Assembly: GCA_018398805.1 (NCBI GenBank) | Contig: JAGFBZ010000725.1 | Coordinates: forward strand, 558,001-622,000 | Reading direction: 5' to 3' | Length of the DNA stretch: 64,000 bases | From: Hirundichthys speculiger | Lineage: Eukaryota; Chordata; Actinopteri; Beloniformes; Exocoetidae | Shown here: in pieces, positions 42,201 through 51,683 of the stretch | Position numbering within the stretch: position 1 is the stretch's first letter | Layout: the number at the start of each line of letters is the position of its first letter | Notes under the pieces: generated by a model | Told to the model about the DNA's origin: nothing | The model's input: the letters and a program-made list of their open reading frames with translations, nothing else | Databases searched by the model: none | Program-made: the position numbers and the translations under genes

Positions 42201-45200
42201 CTAGAGACTGCAGTTCCTCTACAGACCACTAGAGACTGCAGTTCCTCTACTGACCACTAGAGGCTGCAGTTCCTCTACTGACCACTAGACTGCAGTTCCT
42301 CTAGAACCACTAGAGACTGCAGTTCCTCTACTGACCACTAGAGCTGCAGTTCCTCTACTGACACTAGAGACTGCAGTTCCTCTACTAGAGACCAGTTCTA
42401 CTGACCACTAGAGGCTGCAAGACTCAGTTCCTCTATGACCACTAGAGACTGCAGTTCCTCTACTGACCACTAGAGACTGCAGTTCCTCTACTGACCACTA
42501 AAGGCTGCAGTTCCCCTACTGACCACTAGAGACTGCAGTTCCTCTACTGACCACTAGAGACTGCAGGTCCCCTACTGACCACTAGAGACGGCAGTTCCTC
42601 TACTGACCACTAGAGGCTACAGTTCCTCTACTGACCACAAGAGACTGCAGTTCCTCTACTGACCACTAGAAACTGCAGTTCCTCTACTGACCACTAGAGA
42701 CGGCAGTTCCCCTACTGACCACTAGAGGCTGCAGTTCCCCTACTGACCATTTGAGGCTGCAGTTCCTCTACTGGCCACTAGAGACAGCAGTTCCCCTACT
42801 GACCACTAGAGCAGGGGTGTCAAACTCCAGTCCTCGAGGGCCGCTGTCCTGCATATTTTAGATGTTTCCCTGCTTCAGCGCACCTGATCCAAATGAACGG
42901 GTCGTTAACGGACCTGAGCGGACCTGGATGACAAGCCTAGGGTGATCCATTCATTAGAATCAGGTGTGCTGAAGCTGGAAAATATCTAAGATGTGTAGGA
43001 CAGCGGCCCTCGAGGACTGGGATGTGACACCCCTGCACTAGAGGCTGCAGTTCCTCTACAGACCACTAGAGGCTGGAGTGCCCCTACTGACCACTAGAGG
43101 CAGCAGTTCCTCTACTGACCACTGGAGGCAGCAGTTCCCCTACTGACCACTAAAGGCAGCAGTTCCTCTACCGACCACTAGAGGCAGCAGTTCGTCTACC
43201 GACCACTAGAGGCTGCAGTTCCCCTACTGACCATTAGAGGCTGCAGTTCCTCTACCGACCACTAGAGACCGCAGTTCCTCTACTGACCACTAGAGGCTAC
43301 AGTTCCTCTACTGTGCACTAGAGACTGCAGTTCCTCTACAGACCACTAGAGACTGTAGTTCCTCTACTGACCACTAGAGGCTGCAGTTCCTCTACAGACC
43401 ACTAGAGACTGCAGTTCCTCTACTGACCACTAGAGACTGCAGTTCCTCTACTGACCACTAGAGACTGCAATTCCTCTACTGACCACTAGAGACTGTAGTT
43501 CCTCTACTGACCACTAGAGACTGCAGTTCCCCTACTGACCACTAGAGGCTGCAGTTCCCCTACTGACCACTAGAGACTGCAGTTCCTCTACTGACCACTA
43601 GAGACTGCAGGTCCCCTACTGACCACTAGAGACGGCAGTTCCTCTACTGACCACTAGAGGCTACAGTTCCTCTACTGACCACTAGAGACTGCAGTTCCTC
43701 TACTGACCACTAGAGACTGCAGTTCCTCTACTGACCACTAGAGACGGCAGTTCCCCTACTGACCACTAGAGGCTGCAGTTCCCCTACTGACCACTAGAGG
43801 CTGCAGTTCCTCTACTGGCCATTAGAGACGGCAGTTCCCCTACTGACCACTAGAGGCTGCAGTTCCTCTACAGACCACTAGAGGCTGGAGTGCCCCTACC
43901 GACCACTAGAGGCAGCAGTTCCTCTACTGACCACTGGAGGCAGCAGTTCCCCTACTGACCACTAGAGGCAGCAGTTCCTCTACCGACCACTAGAGGCAGC
44001 AGTTCGTCTACCGACCACTAGAGCCTGCAGTTCCCCTACTGACCATTAGAGGCTGCAGTTCCTCTACCGACCACTAGAGACCGCAGTTCCTCTACTGACC
44101 ACTAGAGCCCCCAGTTCCTCTACTGACCACTAGAGGCTGCAGTTCCTCTACTGACCACCAGAGGCTGCAGTTCCCCTACTGACCGCTAAAGGCTGCAGTT
44201 CTTCTACAGACCTCTAGAGACTGCAGTTCCCCTACTGACAGCTAAAGGCTGAAGTTCCTCTACTGACCACTAGAGACTGCAGTTGCCCTACTGACCACTA
44301 GAGGCTGCAGTTCCTCTACGGACCACTAGAGGCTACATTTCCTCTACTGACCACTAGAGGTTGCAGTTCCTCTACAGACTACTAGAGGCTGCAGTTCCTC
44401 TACTGACCATTAGAGGCTGCAGTTCCTCTACCGACCACTAGAGGCCCCAGTTCCTCTACAGACCACTTGAGACTGTAGTTCCTCTACTGACCACTAGAGA
44501 CTGCAGTTCCTCTACTGACCACTAGAGACTGTTGTTCCTCTAGAGACTACTTGAGGCTGCAGTTCCTCTACCGACCGCTAGAGGCTGCAGTTCCTCTACC
44601 GACCACTAGAGGCTGCAGTTCCTCTACTGACCACTAGAGACTGTAGTTCCTCTACTGACCACTAGAGACTGTAGTTCCTCTACTGACCACTAGAGACTGC
44701 AGTTCCTCTACAGACCACTAGAGACTGTAGTTCCTCTACTGACCACTAGAGACTGCAGTTCTTCTACTGACCACTAGAGACTGCAGTTCCTCTACTGACC
44801 ACTAGAGACTGTAGTTCCTCTACTGACCACTAGAGACTGCAGTTCCTCTACTGACCACTAGAGACTGCAGTTCCTCTACTGACCACTAGAGACTGTAGTT
44901 CCTCTACTGACCGTTAGAGACTGCAGTTCCTCTACAGACCGCTAGAGACTGCAGTTCCTCTACTGACCACTAGAGACTGTAGTTCCTCTACAGACCACTA
45001 GAGGCTGCAGTTCCTCTACTGACCACTAGAGACTGCAGTTCCTACTGACCACTAGAGGCTGCAGTTCCTCTACTGACCACTAGAGACTGCAGTTCCTCTA
45101 CTGACCACTAGAGGCTGCAGTTCCTCTACAGACCACAAGAGACTGCAGTTCCTCTACTGACCACTAGAGACTGTAGTTCCTCTACTGACCACTAGAGGCT

Positions 45201-48200
45201 GCAGTTCCTCTACTGACCACTAGAGACTGCAGTTCCTCTACAGACCACTAGAGACTGCAGTTCCTCTACTGACCACTAGAGGCTGCAGTTCCTCTACTGT
45301 GCACTAGAGACTGCAGTTCCTCTACAGACCACTAGAGACTGTAGTTCGTCTACTGACCACTAGAGGCTGCAGTTCCTCAACAGACCACTAGAGACTGCAG
45401 TTCCTCTACTGACCACTAGAGACTGCAGTTCCTCTACTGACCACTAGAGACTGCAATTCCTCTACTGACCACTAAAGGCTGCAGTTCCCCTACTGACCAC
45501 TAGAGACTGCAGTTCCTCTACTGACCACTAGAGACTGCAGGTCCCCTACTGACCACTAGAGACGGCAGTTCCTCTACTGACCACTAGAGGCTACAGTTCC
45601 TCTACTACTGACCACAGAGACTGCAGTTCCTCTACTGACCACTAGAAACTGCAGTTCCTCTACTGACCACTAGAGACGGCAGTTCCCCTATTGACCACTA
45701 GAGGCTGCAGTTCCCCTACTGACCATTTGAGGCTGCAGTTCCTCTACTGGCCACTAGAGACAGCAGTTCCCCTACTGACCACTAGAGGCTGCAGTTCCTC
45801 TACAGACCACTAGAGGCTGGAGTGCCCCTACTGACCACTAGAGGCAGCAGTTCCTCTACTGACCACTGGAGGCAGCAGTTCCCCTACTGACCACTAAAGG
45901 CAGCAGTTCCTCTACCGACCACTAGAGGCAGCAGTTCGTCTACCGACCACTAGAGGCTGCAGTTCCCCTACTGACCATTAGAGGCTGCAGTTCCTCTACC
46001 GACCACTAGAGACCGCAGTTCCTCTACTGACCACTAGAGGCCCCAGTTCCTCTACTGACCACTAGAGACTGCAGTTCCTCTACTGACCACCAGAGGCTGC
46101 AGTTCCCCTACGGACCGCTAAAGGCTGCAGTTCCTTTACTGACCGCTAGAGGCTCCAATTTCTCTACTGACCACTAAAGGCTGCAGTTCCTCTACTGACC
46201 ACTAGAGGCTGCAGTTCCTCTACAGACCTCTAGAGACTGCAGTTCCCCTACTGACAGCTAAAGGCTGCAGTTCCTCTACTGACCACTAGAGACTGCAGTT
46301 GCCCTACTGACCACTAGAGGCTGCAGTTCCTCTACTGACCACTAGAGGCTGCAGTTCCTCTACGGACCACTAGAGGCTGCAGTTCCTCTACTGACCACTA
46401 GAGGCTGCAGTTCCTCTACAGACCACTAGAGGCTGCAGTTCCTCTACTGACCATTAGAGGCTGCAGTTCCTCTACCGACCACTAGAGGCCCCAGTTCCTC
46501 TACAGACCACTTGAGACTGTAGTTCCTCTACTGACCAATAGAGACTGCAGTTCCTCTACTGACCACTAGAGACTGTTGTTCCTCTACAGACTACTTGAGG
46601 CTGCAGTTCCTCTACCGACCGCTTGAGGCTGCAGTTCCTCTACTGACCACTAGAGGCTGCAGTTCCTCTACTGACCACTAGAGACTGCAGTTCCTCTACT
46701 GACCACTAGAGGCTGCAGTTCCTCTACGGACCACTAGAGGCTGCAGTTCCTCTACTGACCACTAGAGGCTGCAGTTCCTCTACGGACCACTAGAGGCTGC
46801 AGTTCCTCTACTGACCATTAGAGGCTGCAGTTCCTCTACCGACCACTAGAGGCCCCAGTTCCTCTACAGACCACTTGAGACTGTAGTTCCTCTACTGACC
46901 ACTAGAGACTGCAGTTCCTCTACTGACCACTAGAGACTGTCGTTCCTCTAGAGACTGCTAGAGGCTGCAGTTCCTCTACCAACTGCTAGAGGCTGCAGTT
47001 CCTCTACTGACCACTAGAGGCTGCAGTTCCTCTACTGACCTCTAGAGACTGTAGTTCCTCTACTGACCACTAGAGACTGTCGTTCCTCTACAGACTGCTT
47101 GAGGCTGACCACCAGGGTTGGGGTCCAACAGTGAGTCAGTATCAGTTGTCCTCCATGTTAAAATGTCCAACTTTACATTAGAAATAAACATACTTGCAGT
47201 CTGGTACAAAGAACAGTTCAGGCCTCCATGAAAACTCTACAAGGAGTGGATTATTTTTTCTTCACCTGATCAGGTAAAACTATTTATAACTTTGGTCTTT
47301 TGATTGGTGCCTAGCATAGCTAATGGCTAACTGTCATCATTTAGCTACTTAGCATTTAGGACTATATTGACTTGTGAGCTGTGAATTAAAACCACCAGTT
47401 AGCTGTTTTAGCTCAGCTGGAACCAGGTGGATAATTCATATCCCTTTATCTTCCTTTTGTTTTGAACATCCTCATTTGAAGTGTCTCTACCAGAGCAGCA
47501 TCTGGAAGAAAATAAGTGCTGCATGGAGGTCCAGAGTCGGACCTCTCTGGTGGAGTTGTGATGGGCCTCATGAATAAGTACGTCAGGCAGCAGGAATGAA
47601 AATACAACATTTATCCTGCCTTGTTTTGTACAAAAGAAATTCTCCCCCATTCAGTTGTTACAGATGATAAATTAAATATGTTAACCTAAATAATTCTCAC
47701 TACCCTAAGAACAAGGTCGCGGATACAAGCGGCTGAAATGAGCTTCCTTCGCAGGGTGGCCGGGCTCTCCCTTAGAGATAGGGTGAGAAGCTCGGTCATC
47801 CGGGAGGGGCTCAGAGTAGAACCGCTGCTCCTCCGCATCGAGAGGAGCCAGATGAGGTGGCTCGGGCATCTGGTTAGGATTCCTCCTGGACGCCTCCCTG
47901 GTGAGGTGTTCTGGGCACGTCCCACTGGGAGGAGACCCCGGGGAAGACCCAGGACATGCTGGAGGGACTATGTCTCTCGGCTGGCCTGGGAACGCCTCGG
48001 GATCCCCCCAGAGGAGCTAGAAGAAGAGGTGGCCGGGGAGAGGGGGGTCTGGGCTTCCCCGCGACCCGACCTCGGATAAGCGGAAGAAGACGGTACGGTA
48101 TGGTAAATAATTCTCATGTTAAGATGTAAATATGTTTAATTCCGGTTTCACAGGTCAGTGGGGATTTGTTTAGCACCTGGTGGTCAGTTGAGAAACAGCA

Positions 48201-50573
48201 GCAAAATCTGCTCCAATCTTAAAGGCAGATGTTTGTCACCTAGTACTCACTGATGCGTACCAGTCATGTCTGATGTCACCAACAAGACATTTTTTTTTTT
48301 TCTGTGACCAAATCTTTTTATTTTTTCAAAATGAGGAAGGACAATACACAATGACAATAAGTATAACAAAGCACAATCATTAATAGGAAGGAAAAAAAAA
48401 ATAAATAAATAAATAAAAAATAAAAAAACAAACAAAACCCCCAAACCATCATCCCCTCCCACCACCCAGGGCACCTCATAACCAAGCACAGTGAATCAGG
48501 CTAGATTCGTTCCTTTAATTTTTCAACAGCTGATACCCACTGACTAATCTTGGACTCACTGAGGCCCATCACATGAGCAGTGGGCACCTCCAAGTAAATT
48601 ATAGTCTTTTCTGGGACCCCGAAGTTGACAGCTGAGATAGATCATTCAAAAGCAGAGTGCTTGCTGATACAGGCATATTCAAAGAAAATATATCAGAAAG
48701 TTGAGAGGATATCCTGTTCCAAAAACAGGCAACAGGTGGGCATTCCCAGAACATGTGGAGGAATGTACCAGGAGCCCCCCGAGAATACAGAGTACACCGG
48801 GAGTCAAGTCAGCCAGGAGACCCATGGAATGCAATCTTCTTGGTGTAAGATAAATTCTATGGACATAATTCAGATGAATTTGTTGATGTTCTGGATTATG
48901 AGAGGTAAGCAGAATGTTTGTCCAAACTGAAACCCAATCAAAATCAGCTCTCAATTCCGGGATATCATTTCTCCAAAGTCTGTCTAGGAGAAGGCACTTG
49001 TAAGAGGATTTGAGTAGGAAGGTATAAAAAACAGAGACAAAGGCCCTAGAAGTTCCCCTGTCCATCATGACCTTGAAGAAATGGTGTCGTTTCAGCGGTC
49101 GTTTCAGTGATCCCACGGGACCCCGTAGGCCCTAAGGGCCGACCTGAGTTGTAAATAGAAAAAGAAAGACGTGCCTGGTAGGTTGTAAAAGTCCATCAGA
49201 TCCTGAAATGAACGGAGACCAGTGTCATTGTAAATATCGCCTAAGGTGTGAACACCTCTTTTCTCCCACTGAGAAAAACTGATAGGTCTCTGTCCTATTA
49301 GTAGCTGGTTATTGTTAAATATTGGAGAGCCGAGATGCCATGGACACAGAACAGCGCAAGATTTCTGGGTGTTACACCAAATCTGAATAACATGTGTTAT
49401 AAGAGGGCCAAACCTCAGATGACATTGTTTGATAGAAATGTTAGTGAAAATTACATCTTGGAGTCTCCAAGGGGAGACTAACTCCTCTTCTAGGGCACGG
49501 CAGGATACCACAGCCTTTGGGTTAAACCAATTAAGCAGAGGTCTTAATGAGAAGGACCAAAAGTATAGTTTAAAATTTGGGACTGCCAGCCCCCCATCAA
49601 CCCTCTTCCACTGAACAGTGGACATTTTAAGTCTAGGCCTCTTACTGTTCCAAAGAAATTTAGATATAGCTGAGTGAAGTTTCCGCCAGTAACCATTAGG
49701 GGGAGACAAAGGAAGCATTGAACTAATAAAATTAACTCTAGGCAATATATTCATTTTAATTATTGAGGTGCGGGCCTGTAGGGAGTTAGGAAGGCCTGAC
49801 CATCTGTTGAGGTCCTGCAATATTTTGTTGTACATGCTAGAGTAATTACCAACAAGACAACATTTAAACATGAGGCTTTGTTGTTTTTTTTGTTTACACC
49901 AGGCTGTGAGTTTGTTTATTTCACCGGTAAAAGTGGACAATTGAATATGAGGGTTCAAGGAAACTGAGTCACTGTTGGAGCCCCTGGTGGTCAGTGGAGG
50001 AACTGCACATTTGTGTTGTTCCTCATCGGTGTTAAACCACAGGTGCTGTCAGAACTTTGAAACAACTGCTTCAAACTGTTTTAGCTAAATAGGACAATGT
50101 AAACAATGAAACATGGAAGAAATTCCTGTTTAATAGAAAAGCAATGAATGAATGAACGTGTCAGGCCGCAGGAGCCAAAACACAACATTTATCCTGTCAG
50201 AAGCACAAACTGATGCTGATCATGGTAATAATATTAATAATAATAATAATAATAACTGGTAATTATATTTCAGCACTGCGTCTTTAAGGCCTTAAACAAA
50301 CATAATAAAGCCATGACGTCATGTAGCTGGTGTCTATTAAAATAACAGCAGATGTCACACCTGATGGCACTGCCCTGGTACTGTCAGAGCTTCGTGCCAC
50401 CGCTGGGTGAAATCTCCTTACTTTCTTGCAGCGAGTCCCTGGAACCAGTCGGGGAAGTTTCCGTTGTGCAGGATGAGCGGCACCTGGGTCTCAGTGAACC
50501 ACCTGAGCACCAGCTCCTTCAGACCTCCTTCTGCCGCCTCCACGTGCAGGTCAGCGACCGGCCTCTTCTCCAT
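29093..50573 (-). CDS. sh2d7: sh2d7-like gene, complete, six exons (SH2-domain adaptor)
   Basis: Minus-strand exons, 5' to 3': 50422-50573, 33020-33109, 32750-32915, 32139-32375, 29225-29878 and 29093-29137. They sum to 1344 nt, 447 aa (human SH2D7 is about 451). Phases agree at every junction. The SH2 domain spans residues about 43-135: WFQGLAARK, LLRDKAPGCFLIRLSD (phosphotyrosine-binding Arg at about residue 68), GYILSYKGHNRCRHFV, then FGSLAALIEHY. The long tail is Ser/Pro-rich with tyrosine sites NPLYQ, MYAEV, DTYEQIPEKD and NTYESLED, and ends in a basic LKWKKFLPEYKKK. No kinase or membrane segment, so an adaptor role is likely; the function of SH2D7 itself is poorly known to me. Intron 1 is 17.3 kb and filled with repeats. 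Confidence 0.9.
29225..29878 (-). CDS. sh2d7: sh2d7 exon 5 (tyrosine-rich tail)
   Basis: Acceptor GGTTTTTCAG, donor GTAAGTGC, 218 codons in phase 0. It starts SSQMPPVPKRGIPLGFS and carries SNPLYQSS, GMYAEVPQEP, DDTYEQIPEKD and NTYESLEDMKTKK. These are candidate phosphotyrosine sites for other SH2 proteins (inference). Confidence 0.9.
29879..30940. other. sh2d7 intron 4, non-telomeric part
   Basis: Mostly unclassified. 30440-30550 contains GATGAAGACGGTTGGATAAG and GAGGCGAAACGTCTTC, a phrase from the 3' region of an abundant fish retroelement that I cannot name with certainty. No exons are seen. Confidence 0.4.
30944..31782. repeat. degenerate interstitial telomere-like repeat (CCCTAA)n
   Basis: About 840 bp of CCCTAA and CCCCAA/CCCTCCAA variants in plus-strand C-rich orientation, with poly-C stretches, inside sh2d7 intron 4. 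It is flanked by ordinary intron sequence, so it is interstitial and not a chromosome end. Confidence 0.85.
31900..31987 (+). mobile_element. possible Rex3-like LINE 3' end fragment
   Basis: CAACCCAGATAAGCAGAAGTGGATGGATGA resembles the terminal GATAAGCGGAAG plus GGATGGATG tail of Rex3-like copies at 13301 and 48080 (quoted here only as its GATAAGCAGAAGTGGATGG core). It also holds a short inverted pair, ACATCTCCCCAGGAGGC and its near complement. Confidence 0.4.
32139..32375 (-). CDS. sh2d7: sh2d7 exon 4
   Basis: Acceptor TTTTTTCCAG, donor GTACGATG. In phase 0 it encodes EGSGEVYDMVNTERKSG, a basic segment, then PVPAHPPLLPPKSATRRL (a proline-rich stretch) and AMSHQQ. Confidence 0.85.
32750..32915 (-). 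CDS. sh2d7: sh2d7 exon 3 (second half of SH2)
   Basis: Acceptor CTCCTCAG, donor GTGAGAG. It encodes GHNRCRHFVITQNGDGQFVI, DNQLFGSLAALIEHYRVSPI and ERLTSSCCQ. HFVI and the LIEHY helix are typical of SH2 domains. Confidence 0.93.
33020..33109 (-). CDS. sh2d7: sh2d7 exon 2 (FLIR motif)
   Basis: Acceptor CTGTCTCCAG, donor GTGAGCC. It encodes DAEDLLRDKAPGCFLIRLSD and AIGYILSY. FLIR is the SH2 FLVR-type motif. The acceptor lies directly against the 14-bp minisatellite 33110-33645. Confidence 0.92.
33110..33645. repeat. 14-bp minisatellite (GAGACGGAAGCAGA)n at sh2d7 exon 2 acceptor
   Basis: About 38 units, with T/A and G/A variants. On the transcribed strand the unit reads TCTGCTTCCGTCTC, so it forms a 0.5-kb pyrimidine-rich tract ending at the exon 2 acceptor. 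Ser/Leu-rich ORFs through it are artefacts of the stop-free unit. Confidence 0.88.
33811..33909. repeat. 49-bp tandem duplication
   Basis: Two adjacent copies of CAACTCTGCCCCATTTGCTC through CCTGTCAGGTTAACT with no differences seen. Just after it, 33940-33990 reads like a LINE 3' end (ATCTCAATGAGACGAACCTG, GGTTAAATAAAGG). Confidence 0.8.
34016..34083. repeat. (TATG)n and (ATCC)n microsatellite
   Basis: TATG units then CTAT/CATC units, merging into the A/T-side tail of the SINE fragment that follows. Confidence 0.85.
34056..34199 (-). mobile_element. V-SINE-type 3' fragment
   Basis: Minus strand: the end of the SINE seen complete at 37577-37973, covering GGCGACCTGTCCAGGGTGGA through ACGGGTATAGATAATGGATGG. 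It stops sharply at the LINE 5' end. Four or five differences from the other copy. Confidence 0.65.
34808..36160 (+). pseudogene. LINE ORF2 part 1: endonuclease half and RT start
   Basis: 450 codons open. The endonuclease signature ILGDFNHV and its final SADHN are present, but the N-terminal catalytic part is missing or out of frame. RT begins at VNKSHGPDNICGRLLKNC and runs to IWKDAVVVPVPKSS, where the frame is lost. Met 34808 is not a genuine start. Confidence 0.75.
36132..37151 (+). pseudogene. LINE ORF2 part 2: RT palm and thumb
   Basis: 339 codons open. It has RT motif A (LLFIDFSSAFNTI), motif B (GSPQGCVLSPLLFILYTN) and motif C (LKYADDSVIV, with the catalytic YADD intact). The remaining C terminus ELLPSGRRF-type ending continues in another frame to 37267. 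Confidence 0.78.
37577..37973 (-). mobile_element. V-SINE-type element, complete
   Basis: On the minus strand: tRNA-like head GGCAGCACGGTGGCTTAGTG (A-box) with GGTTCGAACC (B-box), then the conserved V-domain core (GAGTTTGCATGTTCTCCCCG, GGAGTACCCGG-side and CAAAGACATGCATG), and a tail ending in ATGGATGG. It immediately follows the LINE tail. Confidence 0.75.
37985..39224. mobile_element. hAT-type element, TAGGGATGTGAA family
   Basis: Ends TAGGGATGTGAA and TTCACCCCTA, with CTATCTAT on both sides (37977-37984 and 39225-39232). Because this also is a microsatellite, the duplication is weaker evidence. The interior has ATATTGTGATTTT and TATCGCAATATCG end motifs and a 97-codon minus-strand ORF at 38730-39023 that I do not recognise. 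Confidence 0.65.
39225..39272. repeat. (CTAT)n microsatellite
   Basis: About 12 CTAT units at the right edge of the hAT-type element. Confidence 0.9.
39744..47114. repeat. giant 28-bp minisatellite in sh2d7 intron 1
   Basis: About 7.4 kb of tandem CTGCAGTTCCTC plus TACTGACCACTAGAGA units, roughly 250 copies, no spacers. Variants (ACTGTAG, GGCAGCAG, GGCTGGAGTGCC, CCTGCAG, GCCCCCAG) recur in the same order in widely separated blocks, which shows long internal duplications. One 224-bp hAT element interrupts it at 42812. The unit contains TGA and TAG, so no ORFs run through it. Confidence 0.95.
42812..43035. mobile_element. hAT-type MITE inside the 28-bp array, TSD CACTAGAG
   Basis: 224 bp with ends CAGGGGTGTCAAACTCCAG and (imperfect) CTGGGATGTGACACCCCTG. 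The 8-bp CACTAGAG at 42804-42811 and 43036-43043 is a part of the array unit, and the paralogous block at about 45780 has the uninterrupted sequence. Confidence 0.9.
47115..47686. other. sh2d7 intron 1, between array and Rex3 fragment
   Basis: Unique-looking. 47575-47620 (GCAGGAATG, CAACATTTATCCTG) is similar to 50160-50205, a diverged repeat on either side of the two LINE insertions. No exon seen. Confidence 0.4.
47700..48103 (+). mobile_element. Rex3-like LINE 3' end with 13-bp TSD
   Basis: Flanked by TAAATAATTCTCA at 47687-47699 and 48104-48116. It encodes the RTE C terminus in one frame: RSRIQAAEMSFLRRVAGLSL, RWLGHLVRIPPGRLPGEVF and GRRPRGRPRTCW. It is 5'-truncated to about 0.4 kb and ends GATAAGCGGAAGAAGACGG plus GGTA-type repeats in place of ATGG. 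Confidence 0.85.
48290..49847 (-). mobile_element. L1-clade LINE 3' fragment with 12-bp TSD
   Basis: Minus strand. Flanks ACCAACAAGACA at 48278-48289 and 49848-49859; a poly(A) tail reads as T-run at 48290-48301. It encodes the ORF2 C terminus after the RT: LPNSLQARTSIIKMNILPR, then FLWNSKRPRLKMSTVQWKR, GGLAVPNFKLYF and farther down NPEHQQIHLNYVHRIYLTPR. There is a frame break near 49110. No RT active site remains, so it is a dead 5'-truncated copy. Confidence 0.82.
50422..50573 (-). CDS. sh2d7: sh2d7 exon 1
   Basis: Start chosen at 50571-50573 (context GCCAGGATGG, strong). It encodes MEKRPVADLHVEAAEGG, then LKELVLRWFTETQVPLIL and WFQGLAARK before GTAAGG. An in-frame upstream ATG at 50625-50627 would add 18 residues but has weaker context. 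Confidence 0.82.
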
Positions 50574-50786
50574 CCTGGCGCGTCTGTCAGGAGCCGACGG
50601 CAGCGGAGGAAGGAAGCGGAGCCTCATTTGACTGTTTCAGCTGGACGTCACTGATGTGAATAGCAGCATTGTTCCAGTTTATCTGCCGACTCTCCACCTG
50701 TCGTCACGTCACCACTTTTATTTTACTAACCATCTTCCTTGTTCCAGATTGAACTAAAATCACTTGAGCTCAGAGTTAATGCTGTA

Positions 50787-51019
50787 TTTCATTCAGCTTT
50801 TCTTTAAATTAGCAACGTAGTGAATATTTTTAGGGGGGGCAGGAGCTCAGCCAGAGAGAAGGGACCAGTCAGTTAAATGACACTTATTTATAATATAATA
50901 TAATATAATATAATATAATATAATATACAGTGATCCCTTGCCACTTCGCGGTTTAAGTTTAAGCGGTTTAAACATCACAGGATGTTGTGCGCGTTCTCTC
51001 ACAGTGAAGAAATGTTGGT
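50787..51019. repeat. local duplication, copy 1
   Basis: TTTCATTCAGCTTTTCTTTA through AGGGGGGGCAGGAGCTCAGC, a (TATAA)n run and the start of a Tigger-like MITE. It recurs at 53161-53456 in the same orientation, 2.37 kb away. It lies upstream of sh2d7 exon 1. Confidence 0.75.
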
Positions 51020-51051
51020 CCCCATTAACCGTGAAATATAAGGGACCACTG
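50928..51051. mobile_element. short pogo/Tigger-like MITE derivative
   Basis: 124 bp with ends CAGTGATCCCTTGCC and AAGGGACCACTG and TA on both sides. It is an internally deleted relative of 19140-19705. Confidence 0.7.
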
Positions 51052-51683
51052 TAATATAATGTTTTAATTACAGTTCTTTACGTCTCCAATCACAGAAACT
51101 TATCAGAAAAACTTGACTTTTGTAAAAAAATAAATCAACATTTTGTAGTAAAATTGCAAATGTTATAAGACTGAAATGTTTATTGTCAAAATATATATAT
51201 TTATTTTGCAATTTCACAATCTTTTAAGTTTTTGTAGTGAAATATTAATTTTCTGACATTAAATTATGACTCTGTGTCCTAAAGTCAATGACTTATGAAA
51301 TAAGATCTCAAAATTCATAAAATCATGACTTTTTGACATTAAAGCACAATTTTTCATAAAATCAATAAATGTACAAAATTGCAACTTTTTGAAAGAAATT
51401 TTCAACTTATTATAAAAATCTCAACCTTTGTAGGAGTGTTGGAGGGCAGAGGGGGAGGAGCTTCAGTACCACCTGTGCAGGTGAGTATATGACACCTTGT
51501 ATATAATTATTATGCATTAAAGTAGCCGTATTACGCTTCTGTGTTTTCAGGAGGATGCGTTTCCTGTTTTTAGCTGTAGTCTCCAGGCAGATAATTTTAA
51601 AAGCAAAACGTTACAACTGCACACCAAGAATCAAGCGGAAAAACATCCACTGAGGTCATCCTGGACAGTTTTGGTTCAGAAGT

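Noticed and set aside
39744..47114. CRISPR array
   Set aside because: Units are directly adjacent with no unique spacers, in an animal genome; it is a minisatellite.
49860..49958. First 33 codons of the long minus-strand L1 ORF
   Set aside because: They lie outside the 12-bp target duplication, so they are flanking intron sequence that happens to be open in the same frame.
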